This document shows, in pieces, positions 43,590 through 52,781 of a stretch of DNA of 64,000 bases. Position 1 is the first letter of the stretch; every line of letters begins with the position of its first letter. Origin of the DNA: Cyclobacterium xiamenense (GTDB taxonomy: Bacteria; Bacteroidota; Bacteroidia; Cytophagales; Cyclobacteriaceae). Location of the stretch: positions 62,001-126,000 of the forward strand of contig NZ_WIOK01000002.1 in assembly GCF_009467825.1 (NCBI RefSeq), given 5' to 3'. The position numbers and the translations under genes were made by a program. The notes under the pieces were generated by a model, which did no database searches, was not told the DNA's origin, and saw only the letters and a list, made by a program, of their open reading frames with translations.

Positions 43590-45083
43590 TTACCGGTTGC
43601 TGACAGGGGTGACATTCATTCGGGACTCCCGTTCCTTCCCCTCTTTCAGCCAACGGGGCACGACCTCCTCCAGGAATTGCTCTTTGGCGTTGGTTTCGGC
43701 TTCCATATCCAGGCCGATGTAGGCCTGCAAAGCCGATTTATCGGTAAAGTCTGGCATGTCTACCGGATCGGGATGTCCCAATTTCCCCAGCAAACGGGTA
43801 AGGGCAATGCGCGTTTCCTGAATGATGCCCGTGGCGGAGGTAACGATCCGACTGGTTTCAAGCGGTGCATGGAACGCCGCTCCATGGGAAGCCACGGAAT
43901 AATCCCAACGCCATTGGGCATGCCGGATACCGGTGAGAATTTCCTCCATATCCTGCTCGGTTGCTCCGAGTTCCCAGGCCTTGGCAGCTTCGATATGGGC
44001 TTTGGCGAGTTGGGTTTGCAAGTACCCCGTCCCTTCCTTGATCTTCCGTTGCCTTTCGTACACATCCGTTACCAGGTCGTCTATTTTTTCCCGGTGGCAG
44101 ACGAAGCAGCTGTTTTCTACATTGCTTAAAAGCGATCCGATATGGTGGTCGGTAAATTTTTGCCCTCCTTCGGACTTATAGGGCATGTGGCAGTCGGCAC
44201 AGGACACGCCTCTTTTGGCGTGCACCCCCAGCGAATAGATTTCGTAATCCGGATGCTGCGCTTTTAGCATCCGGGCCTTACTGAGCGGGTGCACCCAATC
44301 GGCAAAATCAATGGCGTCGTAATAGCCGGTTACGGCTTCCACATCCATGCCCTCCTTCCAGGGAAAGGTGAGGTATTGCGCCTGTGGAGCATCCTCTTTG
44401 GTTTTATCAAAATAATACTCCACATGGCATTGTGCGCAAACCAGCGAACGCATTTCCTGGTGAGACGCCTGATTGATGTCTTTTCCCATGGCCTCGTAGG
44501 CCTCGATCAGCGCAGGTCGGGTGATCGTCAGGTTCATCGTTTCGGGGTTGTGACAATCGGCGCAGCCAATGGGGTTGATCACCTCCGAACCCAAATCGGA
44601 GAATTTCTGGCTGTAATAATCCGAGACGCCCATTTCCTTCATCAGTCGGGGCACATCCGGACTTTTGCAGGTCCAGCAGGTACTGGGCATGGGGCCTTCG
44701 CCTGCTTCCATGGGTGCGCCTGTACGGAGAGTCGTTCGGATGTCTTCTACGGCGTAGGCATGTCCTCTGGGATGGCTGTAATCCTTACTGAACCCGTACC
44801 CGGCCCAAAGAATCACCATTTCTGGATTATCGGCCAGCACATCCCGGGAACCGCTGGTATTATACAGGCTGCTGAAGGTCGTGTCTGCCGTTCGTTGATA
44901 GGATTGGTATTGCCTCGGGTAGTTCAATCCCCAAACCGAATCCCGGGGTTCGATCCCTTCGAGCTGCACCTTGGGCTGGTAGGCAAACCGGGCCTCCGTT
45001 TTCCGGTCCATGATGGTATACCCCAGCATGGCCAGGAGGAAGACGACGACAACTGTAAGTCCGAAAAGTATCCAATTCTTCAT
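43590..45083 (-). CDS. nrfA: NrfA, ammonia-forming cytochrome c nitrite reductase
   Basis: 497 residues with an N-terminal membrane anchor/signal (FGLTVVVVFLLAMLGYTIM). It has the catalytic heme motif CWTCK (Lys as ligand, near 124), and four further CxxCH motifs: CADCH, CAQCH, CADCH and CFVCH. The Ca-site/active-site region has KEDAPQAQYLTFPWKEGMD. It reduces nitrite to ammonium with six electrons in the periplasm, and can also reduce NO. It lies 11 bases downstream of nrfH. Confidence 0.97.
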   Translation of the reverse strand: MKNWILFGLTVVVVFLLAMLGYTIMDRKTEARFAYQPKVQLEGIEPRDSVWGLNYPRQYQSYQRTADTTFSSLYNTSGSRDVLADNPEMVILWAGYGFSKDYSHPRGHAYAVEDIRTTLRTGAPMEAGEGPMPSTCWTCKSPDVPRLMKEMGVSDYYSQKFSDLGSEVINPIGCADCHNPETMNLTITRPALIEAYEAMGKDINQASHQEMRSLVCAQCHVEYYFDKTKEDAPQAQYLTFPWKEGMDVEAVTGYYDAIDFADWVHPLSKARMLKAQHPDYEIYSLGVHAKRGVSCADCHMPYKSEGGQKFTDHHIGSLLSNVENSCFVCHREKIDDLVTDVYERQRKIKEGTGYLQTQLAKAHIEAAKAWELGATEQDMEEILTGIRHAQWRWDYSVASHGAAFHAPLETSRIVTSATGIIQETRIALTRLLGKLGHPDPVDMPDFTDKSALQAYIGLDMEAETNAKEQFLEEVVPRWLKEGKERESRMNVTPVSNR

Positions 45084-45094
45084 AATTGCAGGGG

Positions 45095-45727
45095 TTATTT
45101 GTTGGTTTTGTTCATCAGGTTTTCCAGCCAGGGAGGAACGATGGAAAGGTCCTCCGGCGCATGGGCACGAATGGGTTCAATCTGGTGTCCGGTAGCCGAC
45201 AGGCTTTTAACGCGTCCATGCGGTACCTCCCGGTGGCATTCCCAGCAGGTCCGATCGGTTCGATTTTCGAAATGCTCCGCTGTAAAACCCATCAGCCGCG
45301 CATCCGTAACCTGGGTTTCGTGACAGCGGATGCAATTGTTTTGTATGACTTCAATCGAAGGACCCAGGGCCTTGATTACCTCTGGTTCTGCCCGTGCCGT
45401 AAAAACCGAAGCGTGGTACAGGCCATCTTTGGCTTTGAAATAAAACTTGTTTACGATGTTATCCTGAGGCACGTGGCAATCGTTGCAGTGCGCCACTTCC
45501 CGGTGGGAACTGTGGTTCCAGGTAATGTACTGCGGAGTCATGATGTGGCAGTTGACACAGGCCTGGGGATCGTCCGAGAGGTAGGAAGCGGCATTGCTTA
45601 GCCGCAAGAGATACAGACCCAACCCGAAAAAAACTGCAACAAGAACGGTGGCTGCAGGTCGCCACTTGTGTGGGGGAGCCAGACTGTATCGGAGCAAAAA
45701 CCGTTTTATCTTCAATCCCATTTTCAT
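45095..45727 (-). CDS. nrfH: NrfH, tetraheme quinol dehydrogenase (NapC/NirT family)
   Basis: 210 residues. One N-terminal membrane helix (AATVLVAVFFGLGLYLLRL) is followed by four heme motifs CVNCH, CNDCH, CIRCH and CWECH. NrfH oxidises menaquinol and passes electrons to NrfA, forming the NrfHA complex. It is the first gene of the operon nrfH-nrfA-porin-ccsBA. Confidence 0.95.
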   Translation of the reverse strand: MKMGLKIKRFLLRYSLAPPHKWRPAATVLVAVFFGLGLYLLRLSNAASYLSDDPQACVNCHIMTPQYITWNHSSHREVAHCNDCHVPQDNIVNKFYFKAKDGLYHASVFTARAEPEVIKALGPSIEVIQNNCIRCHETQVTDARLMGFTAEHFENRTDRTCWECHREVPHGRVKSLSATGHQIEPIRAHAPEDLSIVPPWLENLMNKTNK

Positions 45728-46118
45728 TGGTTAAAAAGATTTGTTCGTCCCTAAAAGCAATTTTAACTCCTTGATAGAAGTTCTTTCTTACTTATTCTAT
45801 GCATAATCATAAAGTTTTAATTTAATCAATCCATCGCTAAAATCAAATTTCTTTTCGTCAAATTCGAACCAGGTGACAGGAGACAAAAATAAATGAGCGG
45901 ATCGATTTAGATTAATATACTGATAAACAATATGTTGCGTAATATTTCGAGTAAAATTCTTTGTTTCTTAACTTTCCGTTAAAAAAAATTTTATCCTTTT
46001 TTTTTGCTTTGAAGTACGTTTTTATTATGTTTAAAAGAATTTGAATGGTCGGAAATTATTAATTCGACCAAATTTCAAAACATTATAGCTGTTAGTCAGT
46101 TTAAAATAAACCCAACCT
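45728..46118. other. AT-rich intergenic upstream of nrfH
   Basis: A very AT-rich 391 bases. On the minus strand CAAAAATA (about 45889) reads TATTTTTG, a possible -7 element of nrfH. A TATCCTTTTTTTT run near 45993 resembles one arm of the 11170 operator. No gene. Confidence 0.4.
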
Positions 46119-46149
46119 GAAGGATCTTTACAAGATCCTTCTTTTTTTT
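46119..46149 (+). terminator. Strong intrinsic terminator without an upstream gene
   Basis: GAAGGATCTT (46119-46128) and AAGATCCTTC (46132-46141) form a perfect 10-bp stem with a 3-base loop and are followed by eight T residues. No plus-strand protein gene ends within several kilobases, so it may end a small RNA started upstream (45.9-46.1 kb). Confidence 0.85.
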
Positions 46150-46475
46150 GGTTAAAATTTAAACCTGTTTTTGTATAATTGACGTAAAAAATGAAAAAAC
46201 TGGTTAAAAAATAAACCCGGGACTGCTTTTATTTTGGCTTTTTATTTTGAAATCTTTTTTTCGGACCTGCTTAGGGGTGTTTTTGTTGGTATTGCCGGGA
46301 ATAGGCTTGCTTCCGTAGGCTTCCAGGACAAAAAAGATATCGGCAGCCCGTTTTTACCTTCGATGGGAGATTTGAATTTAGTTTCTGAATACTGCCGAAT
46401 GGGGAGAACGGCTCAGAAAGAAGCCCAGCTAGTTTGGATCAGTCCGTTTGAACGACAGGTATTTGGCAAGTTACC
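46150..46475. other. Intergenic, no gene seen
   Basis: A plus-strand open frame starting at 46234 runs into the chrA coding region in antisense and has no support. Nothing else seen. Confidence 0.4.
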
Positions 46476-47687
46476 TCAACCAATCCCCTTTGCTATCCAC
46501 TGGTACGAAATACCGGCAGCGACCCCAAGGACGACGATCAAAGGGGAGGGAATTTTGGTAAACTGAAGCAAGGCGTAGGTGCCGATAATCGCCATGATAT
46601 TGAACAGGTTGTTTTCCAGGGGCTCGAATAGCAAATAGGCGGCCGCGATCAACATGCCGCAACTAACGGCGTTGATTCCTTCCAGGGCAGCGCGAACCCG
46701 GCGGTATTTTTTGAGTTCGTCCCAAAACCGAATTACAAAAAATATCAGAAAGGTGCCCGGCAGAAAAATACCCGCAGCCGCAATTAGCCCCCCGGTGACC
46801 AACCCGGTAACCCCCCATTCGCGCATGGACAAGGCCCCTATGTAGGAACTGATGCTAAACGTGGGTCCGGGAATACTTTGCGAGATGGCATAGCCCGTTA
46901 GAAATTCTTCCGAACTCAGGTAACTTTTGAATTCTACAAACTCGGTGTAGAGGTACGGAACAAGGACCTGCCCTCCGCCAAATATAAGGCTGCCGTTTCG
47001 GTAGAAGTTTTCAAAAAGCCTTATCGGTAGAAGTCGGGTATAGTGTCCCAAAACCGCAGCAGCCACCAACACTCCTGCCCATAGGGCAAAATTACTCCAG
47101 GAGATAGTGATTTTTGATTTTTCTTCGATAACCGGCTGCTTGTTGTAATTATGGGTGGTAATCAAGCCTCCAATGACCAGCATGATGGGAAAAATAAAGG
47201 GAGAATTGTAAAAGAATGCCACAAAGGCTGCCATCATCATTAGGATGGCGGCTTCCACGGAATGAATCATCTTCTTAATGGTGATTTGAGCGGCATACAG
47301 GATATAGCCAATGGCCATGGGTTGGATGAATTTTGCAAAACCCAGGGCGCCGTCGGTATTGGCTTGCAAGTGATCGATCAACAGGGCAGTACCAATCATA
47401 AGGGTGGTCGCCGGAAATACCCATACCAAAAGCGATAGATAGGCCAGGGAAGGGCCACCGATCCGAAACCCGATCGCAGAGATCGTTTGCGTAGAGGTCG
47501 GTCCCGGTAGTACCATACACAGGGCGTTTAATTCCAACAGGTCTTTTTCCGAGAGGTACCCTCTTTTTCGGACCATCACATCGATGACCATGGCCAGAAA
47601 AACCTGTGGACCACCAAACGCGGTTAAGGAAAGTACCAGTACATCCTTCAAGTAAATGTAAAACCGTACCCTCCGAATGGTCATCAT
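46476..47687 (-). CDS. chrA: Chromate transporter family protein (ChrA, two-domain)
   Basis: 403 residues with about ten to twelve membrane helices in two homologous halves. The conserved starts SLTAFGGPQVFLAMVID and NALCMVLPGPTSTQTISAIG (first half) and IFGGGQVLVPYLYTEF, AISQSIPGPTFSISSYIG (second half) are diagnostic CHR-family motifs. It exports chromate or a related oxyanion. It begins 6 bases after the upstream 2OG oxygenase gene (same operon). The ATG codons at 47687 and 47684 are adjacent alternatives. Confidence 0.9.
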   Translation of the reverse strand: MMTIRRVRFYIYLKDVLVLSLTAFGGPQVFLAMVIDVMVRKRGYLSEKDLLELNALCMVLPGPTSTQTISAIGFRIGGPSLAYLSLLVWVFPATTLMIGTALLIDHLQANTDGALGFAKFIQPMAIGYILYAAQITIKKMIHSVEAAILMMMAAFVAFFYNSPFIFPIMLVIGGLITTHNYNKQPVIEEKSKITISWSNFALWAGVLVAAAVLGHYTRLLPIRLFENFYRNGSLIFGGGQVLVPYLYTEFVEFKSYLSSEEFLTGYAISQSIPGPTFSISSYIGALSMREWGVTGLVTGGLIAAAGIFLPGTFLIFFVIRFWDELKKYRRVRAALEGINAVSCGMLIAAAYLLFEPLENNLFNIMAIIGTYALLQFTKIPSPLIVVLGVAAGISYQWIAKGIG

Positions 47688-47693
47688 GGCCTG

Positions 47694-48674
47694 CTATTTT
47701 TTTAAGCCCAATTCCTTTAACCGTTCGTCCAAAAATTCGCCTGCAGTGCAATCGGCGAAGGCTTTCGGATGATCGCCATCCACGCAACTATCCAGGCAGC
47801 TGAGGTCCATTTCGGACCGGGGATGCATGAAAAAAGGGATGGAATACCGGCTGCTATTCATTTTTTCACGGGGGGGATTTACTACCCGGTGAATGGTCGA
47901 TTTCAGCTTTTTATTCGTCAGTCTTTCCAGCATATCGCCCACATTCACCACCAATTGATCCGGCAAAGCAGTAATGGGGATCCACTTTCCGTCCCGCCTC
48001 AGTACCTGCAGGCCATCCGCACTGGCACCCATCAGCAGCGTTATGAGGTTGATATCCCCGTGTTCGGCGGCCCTTACGGCATCGGCAGGCACTTCCTCGG
48101 GATTTGGGATCGGAAAGTAGTGGATGGACCGCAGAATGGAATTGCCTTGGAATACCTTGTCGTCAAAGTACGATTCTTTTAATCCCAGGCTCAAAGCGAT
48201 GGCTCGCAACATCTGCTTGCCTGCTTCTTCAATTGTTTGAAATACCTGCAACGAAACCTCTCGGAACACGCTTACCTCTTTTGGCCAGACATTTGGCGGG
48301 TAATCGGCCTTTACGGGGTCGTCGTTCGAGATCCAGTCCAAGTCCTGTCCCACATGGTAAAACTCCTTCAAATCTCCGGTATTTCTCCCTTTGGCATGTT
48401 CCTTGCCCTTGCCGGTGTATCCCCGCTGAAAACCGATTTCCGGCCGTTCGTAGGCAGCCTTTACTTGGTCGGGCAAGGAGAAAAAGGCATGAATAGCCCG
48501 GTAGAGTTCTTCCTGAAGGGAGGGGCTCAAACCATGATTTTTGATGGCAACAAAGCCGATGTTCTGGTAGGCCTCGCTCAAGTTTTTTACAAAGGCTTCC
48601 TTTTTTTGTGCATTCCCGGAAGTAAAATCAGCCAAATCCAAAGAAGGTACTTCGTCAAATAATAGTTCGCGCAT
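47694..48674 (-). CDS. 2-oxoglutarate/Fe(II)-dependent oxygenase, isopenicillin-N-synthase family
   Basis: 326 residues. The DIOX_N segment is at about 10-110 (YQNIGFVAIKNHGLSPSLQE, EIGFQRGYTGKGKEH). The iron site is HGDINLITLL (His-x-Asp) near 210 and the distal His in STIHRVVNPP near 265; RYSIPFFMHP supplies the 2-oxoglutarate-binding Arg. The substrate is unknown. Its partner in the operon is ChrA. Confidence 0.87.
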   Translation of the reverse strand: MRELLFDEVPSLDLADFTSGNAQKKEAFVKNLSEAYQNIGFVAIKNHGLSPSLQEELYRAIHAFFSLPDQVKAAYERPEIGFQRGYTGKGKEHAKGRNTGDLKEFYHVGQDLDWISNDDPVKADYPPNVWPKEVSVFREVSLQVFQTIEEAGKQMLRAIALSLGLKESYFDDKVFQGNSILRSIHYFPIPNPEEVPADAVRAAEHGDINLITLLMGASADGLQVLRRDGKWIPITALPDQLVVNVGDMLERLTNKKLKSTIHRVVNPPREKMNSSRYSIPFFMHPRSEMDLSCLDSCVDGDHPKAFADCTAGEFLDERLKELGLKK

Positions 48675-48705
48675 TCGTCGTCAAGTTTGTTGCAAGGTAA
48701 TTTTT

Positions 48706-48730
48706 TTTGGGCTAAAATTAAATACCTTTG
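48706..48730 (+). promoter_or_regulatory. Bacteroidota-type sigma-A promoter
   Basis: TTTG (48706-48709) and TACCTTTG (48723-48730) with 13-base spacing. It supports a start at ATG 48752 rather than the upstream ATG that overlaps the -7 element. Confidence 0.7.
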
Positions 48731-48751
48731 TTTCCTTTTAAACCCCAGTTC

Positions 48752-49510
48752 ATGAAGCTTGCCTCTTACTTACTGGCCGCCCTCTGCTGCCTCTTGCTGA
48801 TCGTTTCCTGCGATTCTTCCGAAACAAAAAATGAATCCGTTACTTCGTCTGAGATGCCGGATTCCAGGCAGTTGGAAGAATCGGATTGGAAACTGGAAGA
48901 AATACCTTCTTCGGGCATGCCGGATGCCCTGCTGGATATGTATACCCCCGCCGGAAACGAAAATTTTGATGCCGGCAAGGTGTCTTTTTCCTTCAATATA
49001 CGGAATTACCCCTTGGGAAAGGATCGGCCGTTGATGGTTGCCGTAAATGGCAGGACGGCCATCGCTCAGGGAAGCCCGTCCTTTGGTTTGCAGCTAGAAA
49101 AAGGGGCCTACCAGGTGGTCGCTTTCCTCTTGGACGAACGGGGATTGGCATTGAAAGAATACGGAAACTACTCCGAAAGGTACTTTACGGTGGCAGGGGC
49201 AGAACCTTTTTCGGAGAGCCCCCATCCGGCCCTGTACCTGCATTTGCCCGCTGAGGAGCAGCAATTTGACTGGGGGGAACCGGTACCGGTAGACTTCCTC
49301 TACCTGGGCGGCGACCCGGTATTGGACGGTATTTCCATTCAGGTAGAAATCGGAACGTTTCGGTACAGGACCCAAAAAGTTGGGGCGGTAGCCATTTCAG
49401 GGCTTCCAAGAGGGACCTTTGACCTGCAGGTACGCCTGCTGGCGAGTGATAGTGGCACTACGATTCCCGGGAGATTTACCACCGTTTCCAGAAAAATACG
49501 GGTGGAATGA
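48752..49510 (+). CDS. Lipoprotein of unknown function
   Basis: 252 residues. Lipoprotein signal MKLASYLLAALCCLLLIVSC with Cys20 as lipid site. The rest is a likely Ig-like beta sandwich, including YPLGKDRPLMVAVNGRTAIA and a central PALYLHLPAEEQQFDWGEPV. No recognised family. Confidence 0.65.
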   Translation: MKLASYLLAALCCLLLIVSCDSSETKNESVTSSEMPDSRQLEESDWKLEEIPSSGMPDALLDMYTPAGNENFDAGKVSFSFNIRNYPLGKDRPLMVAVNGRTAIAQGSPSFGLQLEKGAYQVVAFLLDERGLALKEYGNYSERYFTVAGAEPFSESPHPALYLHLPAEEQQFDWGEPVPVDFLYLGGDPVLDGISIQVEIGTFRYRTQKVGAVAISGLPRGTFDLQVRLLASDSGTTIPGRFTTVSRKIRVE

Positions 49511-49521
49511 CACGGGGCAGG

Positions 49522-50208
49522 CTACCCAAGCAGCGTACGCAGGACAGCGAGAGATTTGATGTCACCAAATCCCTCGATGTGAATTTTGTAAAACAGCACC
49601 CAATCGTCGATCAGTATCCGCTTCAGCCTACCCGGTAAGGAAGGCAAGACCGATCCCGGGCCTTCCAATAGCTGGTTCAAAAAGCGGATTTTTTCTTGAT
49701 GGGTGGTGCTAGCTGGGTCACCGGGGAGTTGCAGGTAAAATTCCTCTGCATCCTCGGGTTCAAAACCCAGGTACCGCGAGGTGCGAATCAAGAAGCGGAG
49801 TACGAAGAATCCGGGTTGGAAAGCGGGACCGTCCAGCTCCAGTATGCTGTCAAAAAAGTAGTCAAAAAGCTGCTCGTTCTGGTAGTTTTCGACCACTACT
49901 TTCCCCAAAATTTCGCCCATGAACATGCTGATGCCGGAACGGTAGAAATCAAAGGGGATGCGTTGAAAGGCCCGGGCCAGTTTTGCCTCCGATATCCGGT
50001 TGATCGAGGCGGTTTCTCTGTCATAGACCACCAGATCCAGCAATGTCAGGGGTTGAAAATACGCCATTTTCGTTTTTGACCGGGCGCTTCGTACGCCGTT
50101 TACCAGGTAGCTCTTCAGGCCCATGTCCCGGGTGAAAATCCGTACGATGATGGACGTTTCCCGGTATTTGATATAACTGATGACGATACCGCTTGTTTTT
50201 CGAAGCAT
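49522..50208 (-). CDS. recO: DNA repair protein RecO
   Basis: 228 residues. N-terminal OB fold (TSGIVISYIKYRETSIIVRI, FTRDMGLKSYLVNGVRSARS) and a helical C-terminal domain. RecO works with RecR to load RecA on gapped DNA. Bacteroidota RecO commonly lack the zinc-binding cysteines, as here. It ends near the lipoprotein gene and follows tdk by four bases. Confidence 0.92.
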   Translation of the reverse strand: MLRKTSGIVISYIKYRETSIIVRIFTRDMGLKSYLVNGVRSARSKTKMAYFQPLTLLDLVVYDRETASINRISEAKLARAFQRIPFDFYRSGISMFMGEILGKVVVENYQNEQLFDYFFDSILELDGPAFQPGFFVLRFLIRTSRYLGFEPEDAEEFYLQLPGDPASTTHQEKIRFLNQLLEGPGSVLPSLPGRLKRILIDDWVLFYKIHIEGFGDIKSLAVLRTLLG

Positions 50209-50212
50209 GCAG

Positions 50213-50797
50213 CTAGTTTTTGTCCCCGTAAAAGCAACGTCGGCAGCGGGCCTCGTAACTTTCTTTTTCCCCCAACATCACCTTGGATTTTTCGCCAGAT
50301 AGCCGGTAGCTGAATGCCGCAAGGTCTCCACATTTCATGCAGATTGCATGCACCTTGGTCACGTATTCGGCGATGGCCATTAACTGTGGCATGGGTTCGA
50401 AAGGCTTCCCCTCGAAATCCATATCCAGCCCCGCGAGAATTACCCGAACGCCAGAGGCTGCCAGTCTTTCGGCTACGGCGACGATTTGGTTATCAAAAAA
50501 CTGTACCTCATCGATGCCCACCACGTCACAATTCCCTGCCAGTAGCAAGATATCATCGGCAAATTGCACCGGTGTGGACCGGATAACCGTTTCGTCGTGC
50601 GATACGACGTTTTTGGCATGGTACCGTTGGTCGATGGCCGGTTTAAAGATCTCCACCTTTTGCCGGGCGATTAATGCCCGGTTTAGTCGGCGAATCAGTT
50701 CTTCGGTTTTTCCAGAAAACATCGATCCGCAGATTACTTCCACCTGTCCCTTGCGACCGGCGTGGTGGTGGTTTCCTAAAGAGGTTTCAATAAACAT
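50213..50797 (-). CDS. tdk: Thymidine kinase
   Basis: 194 residues. The Walker A is [15 protein letters not shown] (near 24), the base-binding/DEVQFF motif is [13 protein letters not shown] (near 95), and the zinc-finger cysteines are CMKCGD and CRRCF near the C-terminus. It phosphorylates thymidine with ATP in the salvage pathway. ATG 50797 is preferred over 50869, which would add 24 residues not found in the family. Confidence 0.95.
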   Translation of the reverse strand: MFIETSLGNHHHAGRKGQVEVICGSMFSGKTEELIRRLNRALIARQKVEIFKPAIDQRYHAKNVVSHDETVIRSTPVQFADDILLLAGNCDVVGIDEVQFFDNQIVAVAERLAASGVRVILAGLDMDFEGKPFEPMPQLMAIAEYVTKVHAICMKCGDLAAFSYRLSGEKSKVMLGEKESYEARCRRCFYGDKN

Positions 50798-50869
50798 GGG
50801 TGTAAAAATAGTCGCAAACGCCTTATTTTGTCCGAACGAACCGTAAAAAGCCGCAACGAAATTCTTCAA

Positions 50870-50890
50870 AATTTTACAATAGGTAAAATT
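50870..50890. promoter_or_regulatory. 8-bp inverted repeat AATTTTAC-N5-GTAAAATT between tdk and the next gene
   Basis: A perfect two-arm palindrome lies in the divergent promoter region. It could be an operator for either gene; no neighbouring regulator is known. Confidence 0.4.
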
Positions 50891-51008
50891 ACGCGTTTTT
50901 ATCGGGTATTTTCATACGATTCGCCGGGCATTTCACGGGAGTCGCCACTCGTTCATTCGTAATTTAAGCGAGAAAATGCCTACCTTTACCCGTATTTTTA
51001 ATCGAATA

Positions 51009-52070
51009 ATGACAAGTCAAATGCCAAAGCAACACCGTTTGAATCAGACCTATGCTGCCCATTATTCCGCGGAATTCACACAAAAGGTTTGCAGGGATTT
51101 TTTTGGATCCAACAAAACCATCAGTGGAAAGCAGATCGTTGAATTAAGCGCATGCAAGCAACTTAACCTGATGGTCATCAAAAGCCTTTTTGAAAGCTGG
51201 CAGGAGCAGCTGGAACTGCTTTCACGAACGCCCTATTTTGATTACACCGACGCAGGCGTACAAGCATCGCTTCGGGAGTTTATGAACAGCCTCTCGCAGG
51301 CCATCTCCATACGGCAGGCGGATTTTGAGCCGCTATTGGCCCGATCGTTGGAAAAAACCCTGTTGCTCGCAGTGCAACCCGTGGAATTCATGGAAGATAC
51401 CCTGCAGGCATTGACACAAAATTCAACTCCGGACTTCTCCGGACTCCGAAAATACATCAAATGGCATGCAGACGCATGGGGCCCGGCAGTGGATCTGCTG
51501 TCCGGTTTGCCCGAAAGTCCTGCCTGGAGAGAGACATTGTACGAGGGCTTTGGCAAGCAAGCAGATGCGCCATCGATGGCGGATTTATTGGCACCGCTCC
51601 AGGATACCCTGCCGATTGACCTGGATCGGTTGATACACCAACCGGAAATTACGGAAGAAAGCAGCAGGAATAATTCAGAGGCCTTTTCTGCGGAAGCAGC
51701 GCCGTCCGAAGCGTCTGCGGCTTCCCGGTACGGAGAGGAAGCGGATCCGGATGAGTCAGGAGATTTCATCGATCCTGCATTGGCCTGGGCACGGTTTGAA
51801 TCCGAAGAGCATGCCTACATGAAAGGTAGCATCCGCCATCTGCGGGAAGGCATGGGTATCAATCAGCGCATCATGTTTACCAGGCGATTGTTTCAGGGGA
51901 ATCAGGATCTGTTGGATCAGGCCCTGGAGGAATTGGATCGGACAGAGAGTTTTTTTGATGCGGTGAACCTATTGAACGCCAGTTTTGTCGGTACACTGAA
52001 ATGGGACGTGCAATCGGACGAGGTGCAGGAATTGCTGCAACTGGTGTTTCGGAAATTTGACGGTGACTGA
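51009..52070 (+). CDS. Conserved Bacteroidota hypothetical protein
   Basis: 353 residues. An N-terminal helical half (QLNLMVIKSLFESWQEQLEL), a Ser/Glu-rich linker near 215-245 (EESSRNNSEAFSAEAAPSEA) and a conserved C-terminal domain, KGSIRHLREGMGINQRIMFT then FFDAVNLLNASF and VQELLQLVFRKF, which I recall in Bacteroidota proteins without known function. The upstream start at 50976 overlaps a TACCTTTA promoter-like run, so the second Met (51009) is favoured. Confidence 0.6.
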   Translation: MTSQMPKQHRLNQTYAAHYSAEFTQKVCRDFFGSNKTISGKQIVELSACKQLNLMVIKSLFESWQEQLELLSRTPYFDYTDAGVQASLREFMNSLSQAISIRQADFEPLLARSLEKTLLLAVQPVEFMEDTLQALTQNSTPDFSGLRKYIKWHADAWGPAVDLLSGLPESPAWRETLYEGFGKQADAPSMADLLAPLQDTLPIDLDRLIHQPEITEESSRNNSEAFSAEAAPSEASAASRYGEEADPDESGDFIDPALAWARFESEEHAYMKGSIRHLREGMGINQRIMFTRRLFQGNQDLLDQALEELDRTESFFDAVNLLNASFVGTLKWDVQSDEVQELLQLVFRKFDGD

Positions 52071-52075
52071 GTTAA

Positions 52076-52780
52076 ATGGATCTGAAGGCACATTACAGCC
52101 GCCTGCATCGGGAGGCATTGGAGCGGGTCCGGCAGGAAGGATTTTCGTATGACCCCCTCCTGCTCGATTCCACAGACACAAGAAAAGGGCTGACGCTTCT
52201 GTTACGTCCGGAGGAGCACCTTAAAGCCGCTTTCTCGGGTTTCGTGGATGCGGTACGGCAGGTGGCGCCCGGACACCATGGCTACCCTCCCTCGGATATG
52301 CACCTGACCCTAATGCCCCTGGTCACCTGCTACCCGGAATTTCGGCTAGAGGCGATCGATATTCCCGCCTATCGGCAATTGATTGCGGAGGCTCTTCGGG
52401 ACATCCCCCCCATACCGGTGGCGTTCAGCGGTGTTTTTGCTTCCGCTTCCTGTCTGATGGTCCAGGGCTTTCCGGGAAACGCATACCTGGAGCAAAGCAG
52501 GGAAAATCTGCGACGGCTGTTCAAAAATTCCAACCTGGAGCAATCTCTGGATAAGCGGTACCGGCTGGTTACCGCGCACTGTACCCTGGTTCGCTTCCAA
52601 AAACCCCTTTTGGATACGGAAGCTGCAGCCGTGCTGGCCATCCTGGAACGCTTTCAGGATTACTTTTTTGGCTGCCAACATTTTGAGCAGGTGGAGTTTG
52701 TTTGCAACGATTGGTACCAACGGCAAAAGAACGTGACCCTTGTCGAAAGCTTTGTGCTGCCGGGAAAAAATCCCGTGTAA
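52076..52780 (+). CDS. 2'-5' RNA ligase-family (2H phosphoesterase) protein
   Basis: 234 residues. Two His-x-Thr motifs define the 2H superfamily: HLTLMP (near 79) and HCTLVRF (near 165), which bind the phosphate. It probably hydrolyses 2',3'-cyclic or 2',5'-linked phosphates. It starts six bases after the preceding gene, same strand, and ends one base before the convergent sialidase-like gene. Confidence 0.82.
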   Translation: MDLKAHYSRLHREALERVRQEGFSYDPLLLDSTDTRKGLTLLLRPEEHLKAAFSGFVDAVRQVAPGHHGYPPSDMHLTLMPLVTCYPEFRLEAIDIPAYRQLIAEALRDIPPIPVAFSGVFASASCLMVQGFPGNAYLEQSRENLRRLFKNSNLEQSLDKRYRLVTAHCTLVRFQKPLLDTEAAAVLAILERFQDYFFGCQHFEQVEFVCNDWYQRQKNVTLVESFVLPGKNPV

Positions 52781-52781
52781 A

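Noticed and set aside
44289-45323. A 344-codon open frame opposite nrfA and nrfH
   Set aside because: The minus strand encodes complete multiheme cytochromes; this frame has no recognisable domain.
46234-46566. 110-codon plus-strand open frame near chrA
   Set aside because: It runs antisense through the chrA end and lacks a promoter, signal or homology.
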